A stretch of DNA of 64,000 nt from Streptomyces jumonjinensis. GTDB taxonomy: Bacteria; Actinomycetota; Actinomycetes; Streptomycetales; Streptomycetaceae. This document shows positions 8,062 to 16,199 of the stretch, piece by piece. Position 1 is the first letter of the stretch. Each line of letters starts with the position of its first letter. Under the pieces are notes generated by a model that saw only the letters and a list, made by a program, of their open reading frames with translations, did not search any database and was not told the origin of the DNA. The stretch lies in contig NZ_VCLA01000117.1 of assembly GCF_009600885.1 (NCBI RefSeq), positions 27,475 through 91,474 on the forward strand, read 5' to 3'. A program made the position numbers and the translations under genes.

Positions 8062-8091
8062 CGATATCGCTGGAGCGATATCGCTCCAGCG
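8062..8091. promoter_or_regulatory. 24-bp perfect palindrome between divergent regulators
   Basis: 8068-8091 is a perfect palindrome made of CGCTGGAGCGAT and ATCGCTCCAGCG. An additional CGATATCG at 8062 repeats the palindrome centre 14 bp away. It lies between the divergent XRE and HATPase genes, 68 bp from the XRE start, where an autoregulatory operator is expected. Confidence 0.55.
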
Positions 8092-8184
8092 GTCCCTTTG
8101 AACCCGGGCGACCTCAAGACTCCTCCCACGGCGCACCGAACGCGCCGTCCGGAAGCACCGCGATACCGAGTCCGAGGGGGGACA

Positions 8185-8778
8185 GTGACCACACGTACGG
8201 CTCAGCGCTCGAAGCGCGTCGCCCTGCTGACCGACGAACAGGCTTCACAGTCGTCCGTCCTCACGAAGCCGGCCGCGTTGGTGTGCTCACTCGGACGAGG
8301 GGTGAGGTGCTGGAACCTCCGGAACCCGAAAACGCAGGGCTTCGCGGTCGACTACGACCGGACCACGGCTCCAGGCCGCCCCCTCACCGATGAGGACCGG
8401 TCGCGCCCCGGAGAGGTCCGGCGAATCGAACGAGCGCATCTGCGGCTCTGGGGAGCTGACCGTCTTGTCGGAACTGCCGACCTCCTGGTCACCGAACTGG
8501 TCACCAACGCCTTCGAGCATGGACGTGGCCCGGTCGAGGTGTGCCTGTGGTGCACGGCCAGCCGCTTCTGGCTCAGGGTCGGCAGTGGCTCACGGATCGA
8601 GATCGACGGAGGCTGGCTCGAAGCGCTGGACGAAGATCTCGCCCAGACCGGTAGGGGTCTGCTGCTGGTCGATGCGTTCGCCGATTCCTGGGGACTGTCG
8701 GATGACCGCACTTGGGTGTGGTGCTCGCTTCTGACTCCTGAAGGCGAATCCACCAAGGAGGCGATGCCCGCTGATTGA
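8185..8778 (+). CDS. HATPase_c-type ATP-binding regulatory protein
   Basis: A 197-aa protein with the small GHKL ATPase fold of RsbW/SpoIIAB-like anti-sigma factors and kinases, a type very common in Streptomyces. The N-box is TELVTNAFEHG (about residues 103-113) and the G-box is TGRGLLLVDAFADSWG (about 155-170). The first 60 residues are not conserved and the true start may be later; I chose the GTG with GAGGGGGGACA upstream. No membrane or receiver domain is visible. It is divergent from the XRE gene and precedes the lanthipeptide genes, so it may regulate them with the XRE protein. Partner and target are unknown. Confidence 0.75.
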   Translation: MTTRTAQRSKRVALLTDEQASQSSVLTKPAALVCSLGRGVRCWNLRNPKTQGFAVDYDRTTAPGRPLTDEDRSRPGEVRRIERAHLRLWGADRLVGTADLLVTELVTNAFEHGRGPVEVCLWCTASRFWLRVGSGSRIEIDGGWLEALDEDLAQTGRGLLLVDAFADSWGLSDDRTWVWCSLLTPEGESTKEAMPAD

Positions 8779-9041
8779 CGCCGCTATCGGGCCAATCCCT
8801 CCGCAGCAGGTTTCGGACATCCTGCCGTCCGGCTCCCGAGGCAGCTGTCGTCCCCTGCGGCGATGGGAAGACCTCGTGACCCACAGGAGACCGCACGACC
8901 CGACGCAGCGCATTCCGGCCAGCCCCTGTCGTTTTCCGGGGAAGGCCGACGGCCGCCGATAGCGTCCCGGCGTGGTGGCACCGACGGCGCCCCGCCGGGC
9001 GGTCTTCCCGCCCCGAACAGTACGAACGAAGGACACTCCTC

Positions 9042-10265
9042 ATGACCCACACGACGGTCGACTCCGACGAGGCCGCACGGCTCCGCAACGAGGTCGTGGA
9101 CCGGTTGGTCGCGGACGGCGCGATCTCCTCCCCGGAGGTCGAGGCCGTGATGCGGAAGGTCCCCCGGCACGCGTTCGCCCCCGAAGCGACCCTGGAGAAG
9201 GCGTACGCCCCGTACGCGGCCGTCATCACCAAGACGGACGCGCACGGCGTCCAGCTCAGCTCGGTATCCGCGCCACAAATCCAGGCGATGATGCTGGAGC
9301 AGGCCCGGGTCCGCCCCGGAATGAGGGTGCTGGAGATCGGCTCGGGAGGTCTGAACGCGGCCTACCTCGCCGAGTTGGTCGGGGAAGCCGGTGACGTGGT
9401 CACCGTGGACATCGACTCCACCGTCACGGACCGGGCCCGCAGGCTGCTCGACGAGCACGGCTATGGCCGGGTCCGCGTGGTCTGCGTCGACGCGGCGGAA
9501 CCCCTGGACGACCTCGGCGCGTTCGATCTCGTCATGGTGACCGCCGGTGCGTGGGACATCCCGCCCGCGTGGACCGAGCGGCTCACCTCCGGCGGGCGTC
9601 TGGTGGTACCGCTGCGGATGCGAGGGCTGACCCGGTCCGTGGCCTTCGTCCGCGTCGGCGGTCACCTGGAGAGCGAGTCCGCGTTCGTCTGCGGCTTCGT
9701 CCCCATGCAGGGCTCGACCGCGCACCAGGAGGAACTGCTGCTCGTCGCCGGGACACCGGAGATCGGGCTGCGGTTCGACGACGGTCTGCCCGCTGACCCG
9801 AGCCTGCTCGACAACGCTGTCACCACGCCCCGGGTGGAGCTGTGGACCGGGGTCGAGGTCGGTCGCGGCGAACTCGTCGACACCCTCCAGATGCACCTGG
9901 CGATCACACTGCCCGGCTTCTGCGTGATGACGGTCGACCCTGACTTGGACACCGGCATCGTCGCCCCCTCGAACAAGTCCTTCTCCCTGGCGGCCGTAGA
10001 CGGCGCCGACTTCGCCTATCTCACCGTCCGCCGGACTGAGGACGACAAGGGCGTCGAGTACGGCGTCCACGCCCTCGGCCCCACGGCCTCCGGCTTCGCC
10101 AAGATCGTCGCGGACCACGTCCGTGACTGGGCCCGCGACCGGCGCGGCGGCCCCAACCCGGTCATCCGCGTCCATCCGGCCGGCACCCCCGACGAGCAGA
10201 TCCCGGCCGACCGGGTCATCGACAAGGTGCACAGCCGGATCTCACTCGCCTGGCCCCCGGCATAG
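9042..10265 (+). CDS. PCMT-like methyltransferase of FxLD lanthipeptide systems
   Basis: A 407-aa SAM-dependent O-methyltransferase related to protein-L-isoaspartate methyltransferase. The SAM motif I is VLEIGSGGLNAAYLAEL (about residues 97-113), with TVDIDS as the post-I acidic loop. A substrate-binding N-terminal part and a C-terminal extension of about 190 residues distinguish it from housekeeping PCMT, which is about 210 aa. Such enzymes accompany FxLD precursors; the studied OlvSA-type members methylate an Asp in the modified peptide, leading through a succinimide to isoaspartate. It lies 52 bp upstream of the precursor gene. The likely target here is Asp43-Gly44 of that precursor (inference). 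Confidence 0.85.
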   Translation: MTHTTVDSDEAARLRNEVVDRLVADGAISSPEVEAVMRKVPRHAFAPEATLEKAYAPYAAVITKTDAHGVQLSSVSAPQIQAMMLEQARVRPGMRVLEIGSGGLNAAYLAELVGEAGDVVTVDIDSTVTDRARRLLDEHGYGRVRVVCVDAAEPLDDLGAFDLVMVTAGAWDIPPAWTERLTSGGRLVVPLRMRGLTRSVAFVRVGGHLESESAFVCGFVPMQGSTAHQEELLLVAGTPEIGLRFDDGLPADPSLLDNAVTTPRVELWTGVEVGRGELVDTLQMHLAITLPGFCVMTVDPDLDTGIVAPSNKSFSLAAVDGADFAYLTVRRTEDDKGVEYGVHALGPTASGFAKIVADHVRDWARDRRGGPNPVIRVHPAGTPDEQIPADRVIDKVHSRISLAWPPA

Positions 10266-10317
10266 CCGCGGAGACCAGGTCGTCCCGCACCATTCCAGAA
10301 GAAAGGAAAGGCACGGC

Positions 10318-10512
10318 ATGACGAACGCCACTCTGGCCCAGGCCGAACCGCCTATGGCCTTCGATGAGGACGACTTCGCCCCGCTCGACGTGAGGGTCGT
10401 CGTCGCGGAACACCCGTACGGCAAGCTCATGTGCTCCACCGGTGACGGCTGCGGACCGACGTGTCAGGGTGGGGCCTCCGCCTGCAACTCGTTCGTGGAG
10501 GACTCCGCCTGA
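10318..10512 (+). CDS. lanA: FxLD-family class I lanthipeptide precursor
   Basis: A 64-aa precursor. The leader contains the acidic stretch FDEDDF and then FAPLDVRVV, a version of the FxLD/FNLD motif that LanB and LanC enzymes recognise, with one extra residue between F and LD. From residue 6 to 39 there is no Ser or Thr, which sharply separates leader from core. The core has four Cys (39, 45, 49, 56) and six Ser/Thr (40, 41, 48, 54, 58, 63). Asp43-Gly44 is a classic succinimide-prone pair and the probable methyltransferase site. The ATG has GAAAGGAAAGG upstream. A strong hairpin follows the gene, probably raising precursor levels over the enzymes. Confidence 0.88.
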   Translation: MTNATLAQAEPPMAFDEDDFAPLDVRVVVAEHPYGKLMCSTGDGCGPTCQGGASACNSFVEDSA

Positions 10513-10521
10513 TCAGGCGCT

Positions 10522-10559
10522 TTCGGTGGATCGGACCGGCCTCGGTCCGGTCCACCGAA
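10522..10559 (+). terminator. Attenuator-like hairpin between precursor and dehydratase genes
   Basis: A 17-bp stem around the loop GCCT pairs fully in RNA apart from one U-G wobble (10531 with 10550); the outer arms are TTCGGTGGA and TCCACCGAA. It starts 10 bp after the precursor stop and ends 40 bp before the dehydratase start. Partial termination here would give excess precursor over enzyme. The 14-bp palindrome CGCCTGATCAGGCG overlaps the stop codon just before it. Confidence 0.65.
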
Positions 10560-10599
10560 CCGCTTCCTGCGTCCGCGCCGACCGAAGGGGTTCCTCTCC

Positions 10600-13500
10600 A
10601 TGACCGCCAACACCGAGGTCGGATACCGGTGGCAGGGCGTGGCTCTGCTCCGCGCCACCACGAGCACGGGCACCGCCGACCTGCCCCGCTCGCTGGACCT
10701 GGACAACACTGTGCTCCTCCGAGGCTGGCTCGCCCGGACCTGGCAGCGCGATGACGTACGGGAGGCGCTGCGACTCGCCGCGCCGGTGCTGTGCGAGACC
10801 GTCGAAGCCGCCGTCCAGGGACAACAGACCCAGCCCCGGAAGATCCGCCGGGCCGTGCTCTCGGTCGCCTCCTACCTTCTGCGCTGGCAGCACCGCCCCA
10901 CCCCTCTTGGGCTGTTCGCCGGTACGGCCCCACTCCTCGTCGGGTCGGAGCCTTCGGTCCGATGGGGTACGAAGCCGACAGCGACCGTACGAGCGGATGC
11001 CGAGTGGCTCACTGAGATCATCCAGCGCCTCCAGGCCAGCTCCGGGCTCCGTGACCGGCTGCCCGTGATCGCCAATGCGCCGGTTCAGATTCGTGATGAC
11101 CGGCTCGTCGCCCCCGGCCAGCCCGCCGACGCCCATGCGACGCACCTGGCGCCGGAAGAGATAGCCGTATGGAACACGCGCTCACTCGCCGCCGCGATGG
11201 ACGCGGCCCGGCACCCCATCTCGTACGGAGACCTGCGCTCCCACCTCCATACCCGGTTCCCACGGGCCGCCGTCGAGCAGATCGACACCCTGCTCCAGGA
11301 GCTCGTCTCGCACCACCTCCTCATCACGAGCCTGTGGGCACCCATGACCACCGTCGACGCCTTCGGACACCTCTGCACGGAGCTGAGGAAAGCCGACGCG
11401 GAGACGGTGGACGAGGTCGGGGACTTGGTGCGGGAGCTGTACGCGATTTACCAGGAGCTGTCCGGGGCGCGGTCTGACCGTACGACGCTCGGCGCCACGG
11501 TCGAGCGGATGCGAGCGGCCTCCTCAATCACCGCGACCCCGGTTCTCGTCGACACGGCCTTCGACTGCGAGGTCCGGATCCCTCAGTCGGTGGTGGACGA
11601 GGCCCAGCGCGCCGTCGCGGCGCTGTACCGGACCACCCCGCAGCCGTACGGCTACCAGCACTGGCGCGACTACCACCACGAGTTCCTGGCCGAATACGGC
11701 ACCGGAACGCTCGTCCCAGTTCTGGATCTGCTGTCGGACACGGGCCTCGGGCTGCCCGCCGGCTACACCGGATCCGTCCGCGAGCGGGCACCGAAGCAAC
11801 TGACGGACCGGGACGGGATCCTTCTCTCTTTGGCGCAGGAAGCCGTCATGGCGGGCCGCGACGAACTGGTCCTCACCGACACCGTGATCGCTGCCTTGGC
11901 CGAGGCCGCGGGCACCGACGACCGGACACTCGTACCTCGGGTGGAGGCCGCCTTCGAGATCCACTCCGCATCTACTGCGGCACTCGCCCGGGGCGACTTC
12001 CAGCTCGTGATCACCGGCGTGCCGAGACCGGGCAGCAGCATGGCCGGCCGCTTCGCCCACCTGCTCCCCGCAGAGCACCGGGCCGCGCTGGCCGCTACGT
12101 ACACGGACAACACCGGCGGGGTCGCCGCGCAGCTCAGTTTCGCTCCCCGCCGACGGCGCAACGAGAACGTCGCCCGCGTCCCGCGCCTGCTCTCCCACGT
12201 CATCCCGCTCGCCGAGCACCGCGAGCGGGACGATGGCACGATCCCCCTCACCGATCTCGCCATCACCGCCGATGACCGCAGCTTCCGTCTCGTTCAGGTC
12301 TCCACCGGCAGGCCGATCACCGTACGGGTGCCGCACGCCCTTGAAGCGGCGGTCCAGACCCCACCGCTGACCCGGTTCCTCGCCGAGATCGCCACCGCCC
12401 GGCACGCCGTCTACAAGCCGTTCGACTACGGGGCCGCTGCCCGCCTGCCGTACTTGCCCCGGGTGCGCTACCGACGCACCATCCTCACCCCGGCCCGCTG
12501 GCTACTGAACGCCCAGGACCTTCCAGGCCAGACGGCCACAACGAAGGAGTGGGACCACGCCCTCGACGCCTGGAGGGACCGGCTCCGGGTCCCGGAACGC
12601 GTCACCATGGCCGAACACGACCAGCGCCTCCTGCTGGACCTGACCCACAGCGTCCACCGCCACATCCTCCGCATGCACCTCAACGGAGCCGGTCGCCTGG
12701 TCCTGCGCGAAGCACCGGACCCCGACGCCCACGGTTGGCTTGGCCGCGCCCATGAGGTCTGGCTGCCGCTCCACTCCACCCATAAGGACGACGGCGACTC
12801 CGAGTGCTCCGCACTGACCTCGACCGTCCTGGTCGACAGGGGAGAACTCGACTTACCCGGCGCCGGTACAGTCCTGCGCGCCCAGCTCCATGCCCACCCA
12901 CGGCGCCAGGACGAGATCCTCGACCGGCACCTGCCTCGCCTCTTCGAACGCTTCGGCGCCACCCCGCCGACGTGGTGGTTCACCCGTCACCACGACACCT
13001 CGCCGTACCTGGACTTGGTGCTCCACATCGAACCAGGCACGTACGGGACAGCGGCCGAGCACGTTCATGCGTGGTCCCGCGCTCTCCATGAGAAGTCCCT
13101 GGCCTCCAAGCTCGCCCTGACCGATTTCCGCCCGCATCCGGGTGAGTACGGGCATGGGCCAGCGCTGGCCGCCGCCCACCGGCTTTTTGCCGCCGACTCA
13201 GCGGCAGCCCTCGCCCAGATCCGACTCACCGACCAGAACCCCAACCACTCACCCCAAGCCTTGGCGGCGGCCAGCATCCTCGACCTCGTACGACACATTG
13301 CCCCCACCCCCGAAGAGGGGGAGGACTGGCTGATCGAACAGACACCCCAGGGAAGCGGGCGACTGGACCGGCACCTGCGCGAACAGACCCTCGATCTCGC
13401 CACCCTGGGCAACCGGACCGCGCTCACAGCTTTCCCGGGCGGCACCGGGGTCACCGAGGCATGGACCACCCGTGCCACCGCCATCCGGGACTACCGGCGA

Positions 13501-13659
13501 TCCTTGACCGGCCAGCGGCACCCCCTGACCACCGCTCGCCTGCTGATCCGCCAGCACCACGCCCGCGCCCTCGGACCGGACCCCACCACCGAAGCCGCCA
13601 CACTACGACTCGCCCGAACCGCAGCCCTGCACCACCAGCACCGGAGGGGAACGCGATGA
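10600..13659 (+). CDS. lanB: Class I lanthipeptide dehydratase (LanB) with fused SpaB_C domain; TTA codon
   Basis: A 1019-aa full-length LanB. The glutamylation domain fills about residues 1-640, including the family stretch RWQHRPTPLGLFAG near residue 94. The C-terminal elimination (SpaB_C) domain lies at about 790-1000, with TWWFTRHHDTSPYLDL and EYGHGPALAAAHRLFAADS. It should use glutamyl-tRNA to dehydrate core Ser/Thr of the adjacent precursor in the cytoplasm. Leu752 is encoded by TTA (12853-12855), suggesting bldA dependence. Its stop overlaps the LanC start (ATGA). The ATG has GAAGGGG upstream. A second SpaB_C protein is encoded two genes later, which is redundant on paper and worth noting. 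Confidence 0.92.
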   Translation: MTANTEVGYRWQGVALLRATTSTGTADLPRSLDLDNTVLLRGWLARTWQRDDVREALRLAAPVLCETVEAAVQGQQTQPRKIRRAVLSVASYLLRWQHRPTPLGLFAGTAPLLVGSEPSVRWGTKPTATVRADAEWLTEIIQRLQASSGLRDRLPVIANAPVQIRDDRLVAPGQPADAHATHLAPEEIAVWNTRSLAAAMDAARHPISYGDLRSHLHTRFPRAAVEQIDTLLQELVSHHLLITSLWAPMTTVDAFGHLCTELRKADAETVDEVGDLVRELYAIYQELSGARSDRTTLGATVERMRAASSITATPVLVDTAFDCEVRIPQSVVDEAQRAVAALYRTTPQPYGYQHWRDYHHEFLAEYGTGTLVPVLDLLSDTGLGLPAGYTGSVRERAPKQLTDRDGILLSLAQEAVMAGRDELVLTDTVIAALAEAAGTDDRTLVPRVEAAFEIHSASTAALARGDFQLVITGVPRPGSSMAGRFAHLLPAEHRAALAATYTDNTGGVAAQLSFAPRRRRNENVARVPRLLSHVIPLAEHRERDDGTIPLTDLAITADDRSFRLVQVSTGRPITVRVPHALEAAVQTPPLTRFLAEIATARHAVYKPFDYGAAARLPYLPRVRYRRTILTPARWLLNAQDLPGQTATTKEWDHALDAWRDRLRVPERVTMAEHDQRLLLDLTHSVHRHILRMHLNGAGRLVLREAPDPDAHGWLGRAHEVWLPLHSTHKDDGDSECSALTSTVLVDRGELDLPGAGTVLRAQLHAHPRRQDEILDRHLPRLFERFGATPPTWWFTRHHDTSPYLDLVLHIEPGTYGTAAEHVHAWSRALHEKSLASKLALTDFRPHPGEYGHGPALAAAHRLFAADSAAALAQIRLTDQNPNHSPQALAAASILDLVRHIAPTPEEGEDWLIEQTPQGSGRLDRHLREQTLDLATLGNRTALTAFPGGTGVTEAWTTRATAIRDYRRSLTGQRHPLTTARLLIRQHHARALGPDPTTEAATLRLARTAALHHQHRRGTR

Positions 13660-14879
13660 CTGCCCCGGCCACCGAACTCCTCCAGCGGCTCACCGACCGC
13701 CTGGCCGACCCCGTCCCGCCGCCCGCGGACGAACCCTGGCGAGCCCAGTCCCTCGCCGAAGGAGCAGCGGGAATCGCCCTCCTCCACATCGAACGCGCCC
13801 GCCTCGGCCTGGCACCCTGGAAGCACGCCCATCGCTGGATCACCCAAGCGGTGGCCGGAGAGGTCAGCGCAGCCGACACCACCGGCCTCTTCCTCGGGGC
13901 GCCGGCCGTTGCCTTCCTCCTCAGCACCACACCCCCGTCGGCCGAGCACCTCTACGCCGACGCGCGGGCCACCCTGCACCGGCACATCACGGAGCTCGCC
14001 CACCGCCGGACCGACGCCGCGCTCGAACGAATCCACCGGGGAGACCCAGCCTCGTTCGCCGAGTACGACGTCTTCTACGGCCTCACCGGAATCGGCGCCT
14101 ACCTCCTGCGCACCGACCCCGGGGGAGCGGCCCTGGAACGAATCCTCGGCTACCTGGTCGCTCTGACCCGTCCGCTCGGCGAAGACCACCGTGGCCTCCC
14201 CGGATGGTGGGTCGACCACGGCCCGAACCGCGAGCACTCCGCCGACTTCCCGGGCGGGCACGGCAACCTCGGCGTCGCCCACGGCATCACCGGCCCGCTG
14301 CTCCTCCTTGCCCAGGCCCTCCGCCGGGGCGTCGCTGTCCCCGACCAGCCCGAGGCCATCCGCACGATCTGCGATCACCTCGACACCTGGCAGCAGCAGG
14401 GCGAAACGGGCCCCTGGTGGCCGGAGCACCTCACCCGCCACGACCTCGCCACCGGCCGCCCCCACCAGCCGGGACCCGCCCGCCCGAGCTGGTGCTACGG
14501 CACCACCGGCATCGCCCGCGCCGGACAGCTTGCAGGCATCGCCTTGAACGACGCGAAACTTCAAGCCGCCTATGAAGACGCTCTCCACCGGGCGCTGACT
14601 GACCCCACCCAGCTCGCGAGCATCACGGACAACGGTCTCTGCCACGGATGGGCCGGCATCTACCAAACAGCTGTCCGGGCCGCCCACGACGCGCACGACC
14701 CCCGCCTCCGCACTCTGCCCGCTCTCCTCGGCACCGCCTTCCGGGCTCGCGCGCACCCTGCCGGAGACCGGAATCTAGGCTTTCTGAACGGCGACGCGGG
14801 TACGGCGCTCGCCCTGACCACCCTTACCGCGCAGCAGACCCCGACCTCGGGATGGGACGCATGCCTTCTGATCGACTGA
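13656..14879 (+). CDS. lanC: Lanthionine cyclase (LanC)
   Basis: A 407-aa LanC-like alpha-toroid enzyme that should join Cys thiols to dehydrated residues to form (methyl)lanthionine rings. The zinc ligands are visible: Cys280 in WCYGTTG, and Cys329-His330 in LCHGWAG. The conserved NLGVAHGITGP around residue 208 contributes the helix-barrel active site. Length is normal for the family. It starts within the LanB stop codon and its 3' end overlaps the next gene by 19 bp or more, so LanB, LanC and the SpaB_C protein are made from one message. The last 30 residues look shortened compared with some LanC proteins but all metal ligands are present. Confidence 0.92.
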   Translation: MTAPATELLQRLTDRLADPVPPPADEPWRAQSLAEGAAGIALLHIERARLGLAPWKHAHRWITQAVAGEVSAADTTGLFLGAPAVAFLLSTTPPSAEHLYADARATLHRHITELAHRRTDAALERIHRGDPASFAEYDVFYGLTGIGAYLLRTDPGGAALERILGYLVALTRPLGEDHRGLPGWWVDHGPNREHSADFPGGHGNLGVAHGITGPLLLLAQALRRGVAVPDQPEAIRTICDHLDTWQQQGETGPWWPEHLTRHDLATGRPHQPGPARPSWCYGTTGIARAGQLAGIALNDAKLQAAYEDALHRALTDPTQLASITDNGLCHGWAGIYQTAVRAAHDAHDPRLRTLPALLGTAFRARAHPAGDRNLGFLNGDAGTALALTTLTAQQTPTSGWDACLLID

Positions 14880-15880
14880 CCCGGACCGATCCGTTCCAGG
14901 CCACGGAAGCGGTCCTCGACGTGCTGGCCGGGACTGCGGTCTCCAATGCTGCCCGCAAGGCGGAGATGGACCCGTCCGACCTCACCGACGCGGTCGAGCT
15001 CTTCCGGCACGCGGGGACCGAGGCCCTCCGGAGCAGCTCGACCGACTCCGAGTGGTGGCAGGTGAACCTCCACTTCGCCGAGTGGCGGATGGCCGAGTTC
15101 CACTTCCTGGCCATGATCATGCCGCTCCTGCGTGCCGCTGAGGCCGCAGGGGACATCGACGGCTGGTGGTACACACGCAAACATCCCTGCTGGCGCCTCC
15201 GTATCCGGCTCACCTCCACGAAGCCGATGGCAAGGGCCGCGCTGATGGAAGGCTTCGACCGGCTCGCAGCCCCGGGCGGGAGTTTTCTCGAACGGTGGTG
15301 GGCTGGCATCTACGAACCGGAGACCACGGCCTTCGGCGGCCCGGTCGGCATGACGGCCGCGCACCGACTGTTCGTCGTGGACAGCCGGGAGATCCCCCGC
15401 ATCGACGACCGCCACGACATCCCTCTCGGCCGCCGCGAACTGTCCGTCCTCCTCTGCACCCTGATGATGCGCGCCGCCGGCCTCGAATGGTACGAACAGG
15501 CCGACGTCTGGCACCGCGTCATCACCGAGGAACATCGCACCCCGGTCAACCCCATGTCCCCGGAGAAGCTCGAAGCCATCTCGGAGGCCATCGGAACCCT
15601 CCTCCGAGCTGACCACGACAGCCTGCTGCGCCCCGGCGGGTCACTCGAACCCGTTAAGGAATGGGCCGCTGCCTTCGCGGAGACCGGCAGATCGCTCGCC
15701 GAAGCCGTCCGACTCGGCACACTCGACCGTGGACTGCGCCGGATCCTCAGTCTCCACGTGATCTTCCACTGGAACCGGATGGGGCTGACCATGCACTCCC
15801 AGGGCGTCCTGGCGCTGACCGCCCGCACCGTGATCCTGGGCCATTCGCAGGATTCATCACGGCCCTCTTCCGGAGAGTGA
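14861..15880 (+). CDS. Stand-alone thiopeptide-type (SpaB_C-like) biosynthesis protein
   Basis: A 339-aa protein whose middle resembles the elimination domain of lanthipeptide dehydratases: WWQVNLHFAEW, then WWYTRKHPCWRLRIRL, and YEPETTAFGGPVGMTAAHRLFVVDS-like sequence (quoted in part) matching the FGG...A..LF..DS block of SpaB_C. In split LanB systems such a protein removes glutamate from glutamylated Ser/Thr. Here LanB already carries a similar domain, so this copy may assist elimination, act on a special residue, or serve as a chaperone. Two in-frame ATGs (14852 and 14861) are possible. It overlaps lanC and ends the cluster. Confidence 0.8.
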   Translation: MPSDRLTRTDPFQATEAVLDVLAGTAVSNAARKAEMDPSDLTDAVELFRHAGTEALRSSSTDSEWWQVNLHFAEWRMAEFHFLAMIMPLLRAAEAAGDIDGWWYTRKHPCWRLRIRLTSTKPMARAALMEGFDRLAAPGGSFLERWWAGIYEPETTAFGGPVGMTAAHRLFVVDSREIPRIDDRHDIPLGRRELSVLLCTLMMRAAGLEWYEQADVWHRVITEEHRTPVNPMSPEKLEAISEAIGTLLRADHDSLLRPGGSLEPVKEWAAAFAETGRSLAEAVRLGTLDRGLRRILSLHVIFHWNRMGLTMHSQGVLALTARTVILGHSQDSSRPSSGE

Positions 15881-15927
15881 GGGTGTCGCCGCCCGAAGCT
15901 GGCCATGAGGACTCACGGAGGATGCGG

Positions 15928-16007
15928 TGAGGGCTCACTGAGCCCTCAGTGAGTACTCCGTGAGGGCTCATGGTCCGGATCTAGGACCTAGGATCCTGGA
16001 TCTAGGA
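15928..16007. repeat. Inverted and direct repeats after the lanthipeptide operon
   Basis: TGAGGGCTCA at 15928 is followed by its inverted copy TGAGCCCTCA at 15939, and again by TGAGGGCTCA at 15961. Then GGATCTAGGA occurs at 15977 and 15998, 21 bp apart, with CCTAGG between. The first pair can form an 8-bp hairpin and may terminate the operon 47 bp after its last stop. CTAG is normally rare in Streptomyces, so three copies in 30 bp are unusual. Confidence 0.45.
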
Positions 16008-16199
16008 ACTACTACTGCGGGGCGCGAGCGCCCCCACACCTCCTCACCGTCTGGTTGCCTGCCGGTATGTCGTCCCCGTGAGACGGCAAAAGTGTCTGGA
16101 CGAACACGGAAACGGATTGGACCGGCCGGACTTCTCGGTTATCGTCCCTGGTCACCGTCCTGGGCCATCCTCGCCGACCCTGTTCGCCGCCTACGCCGA

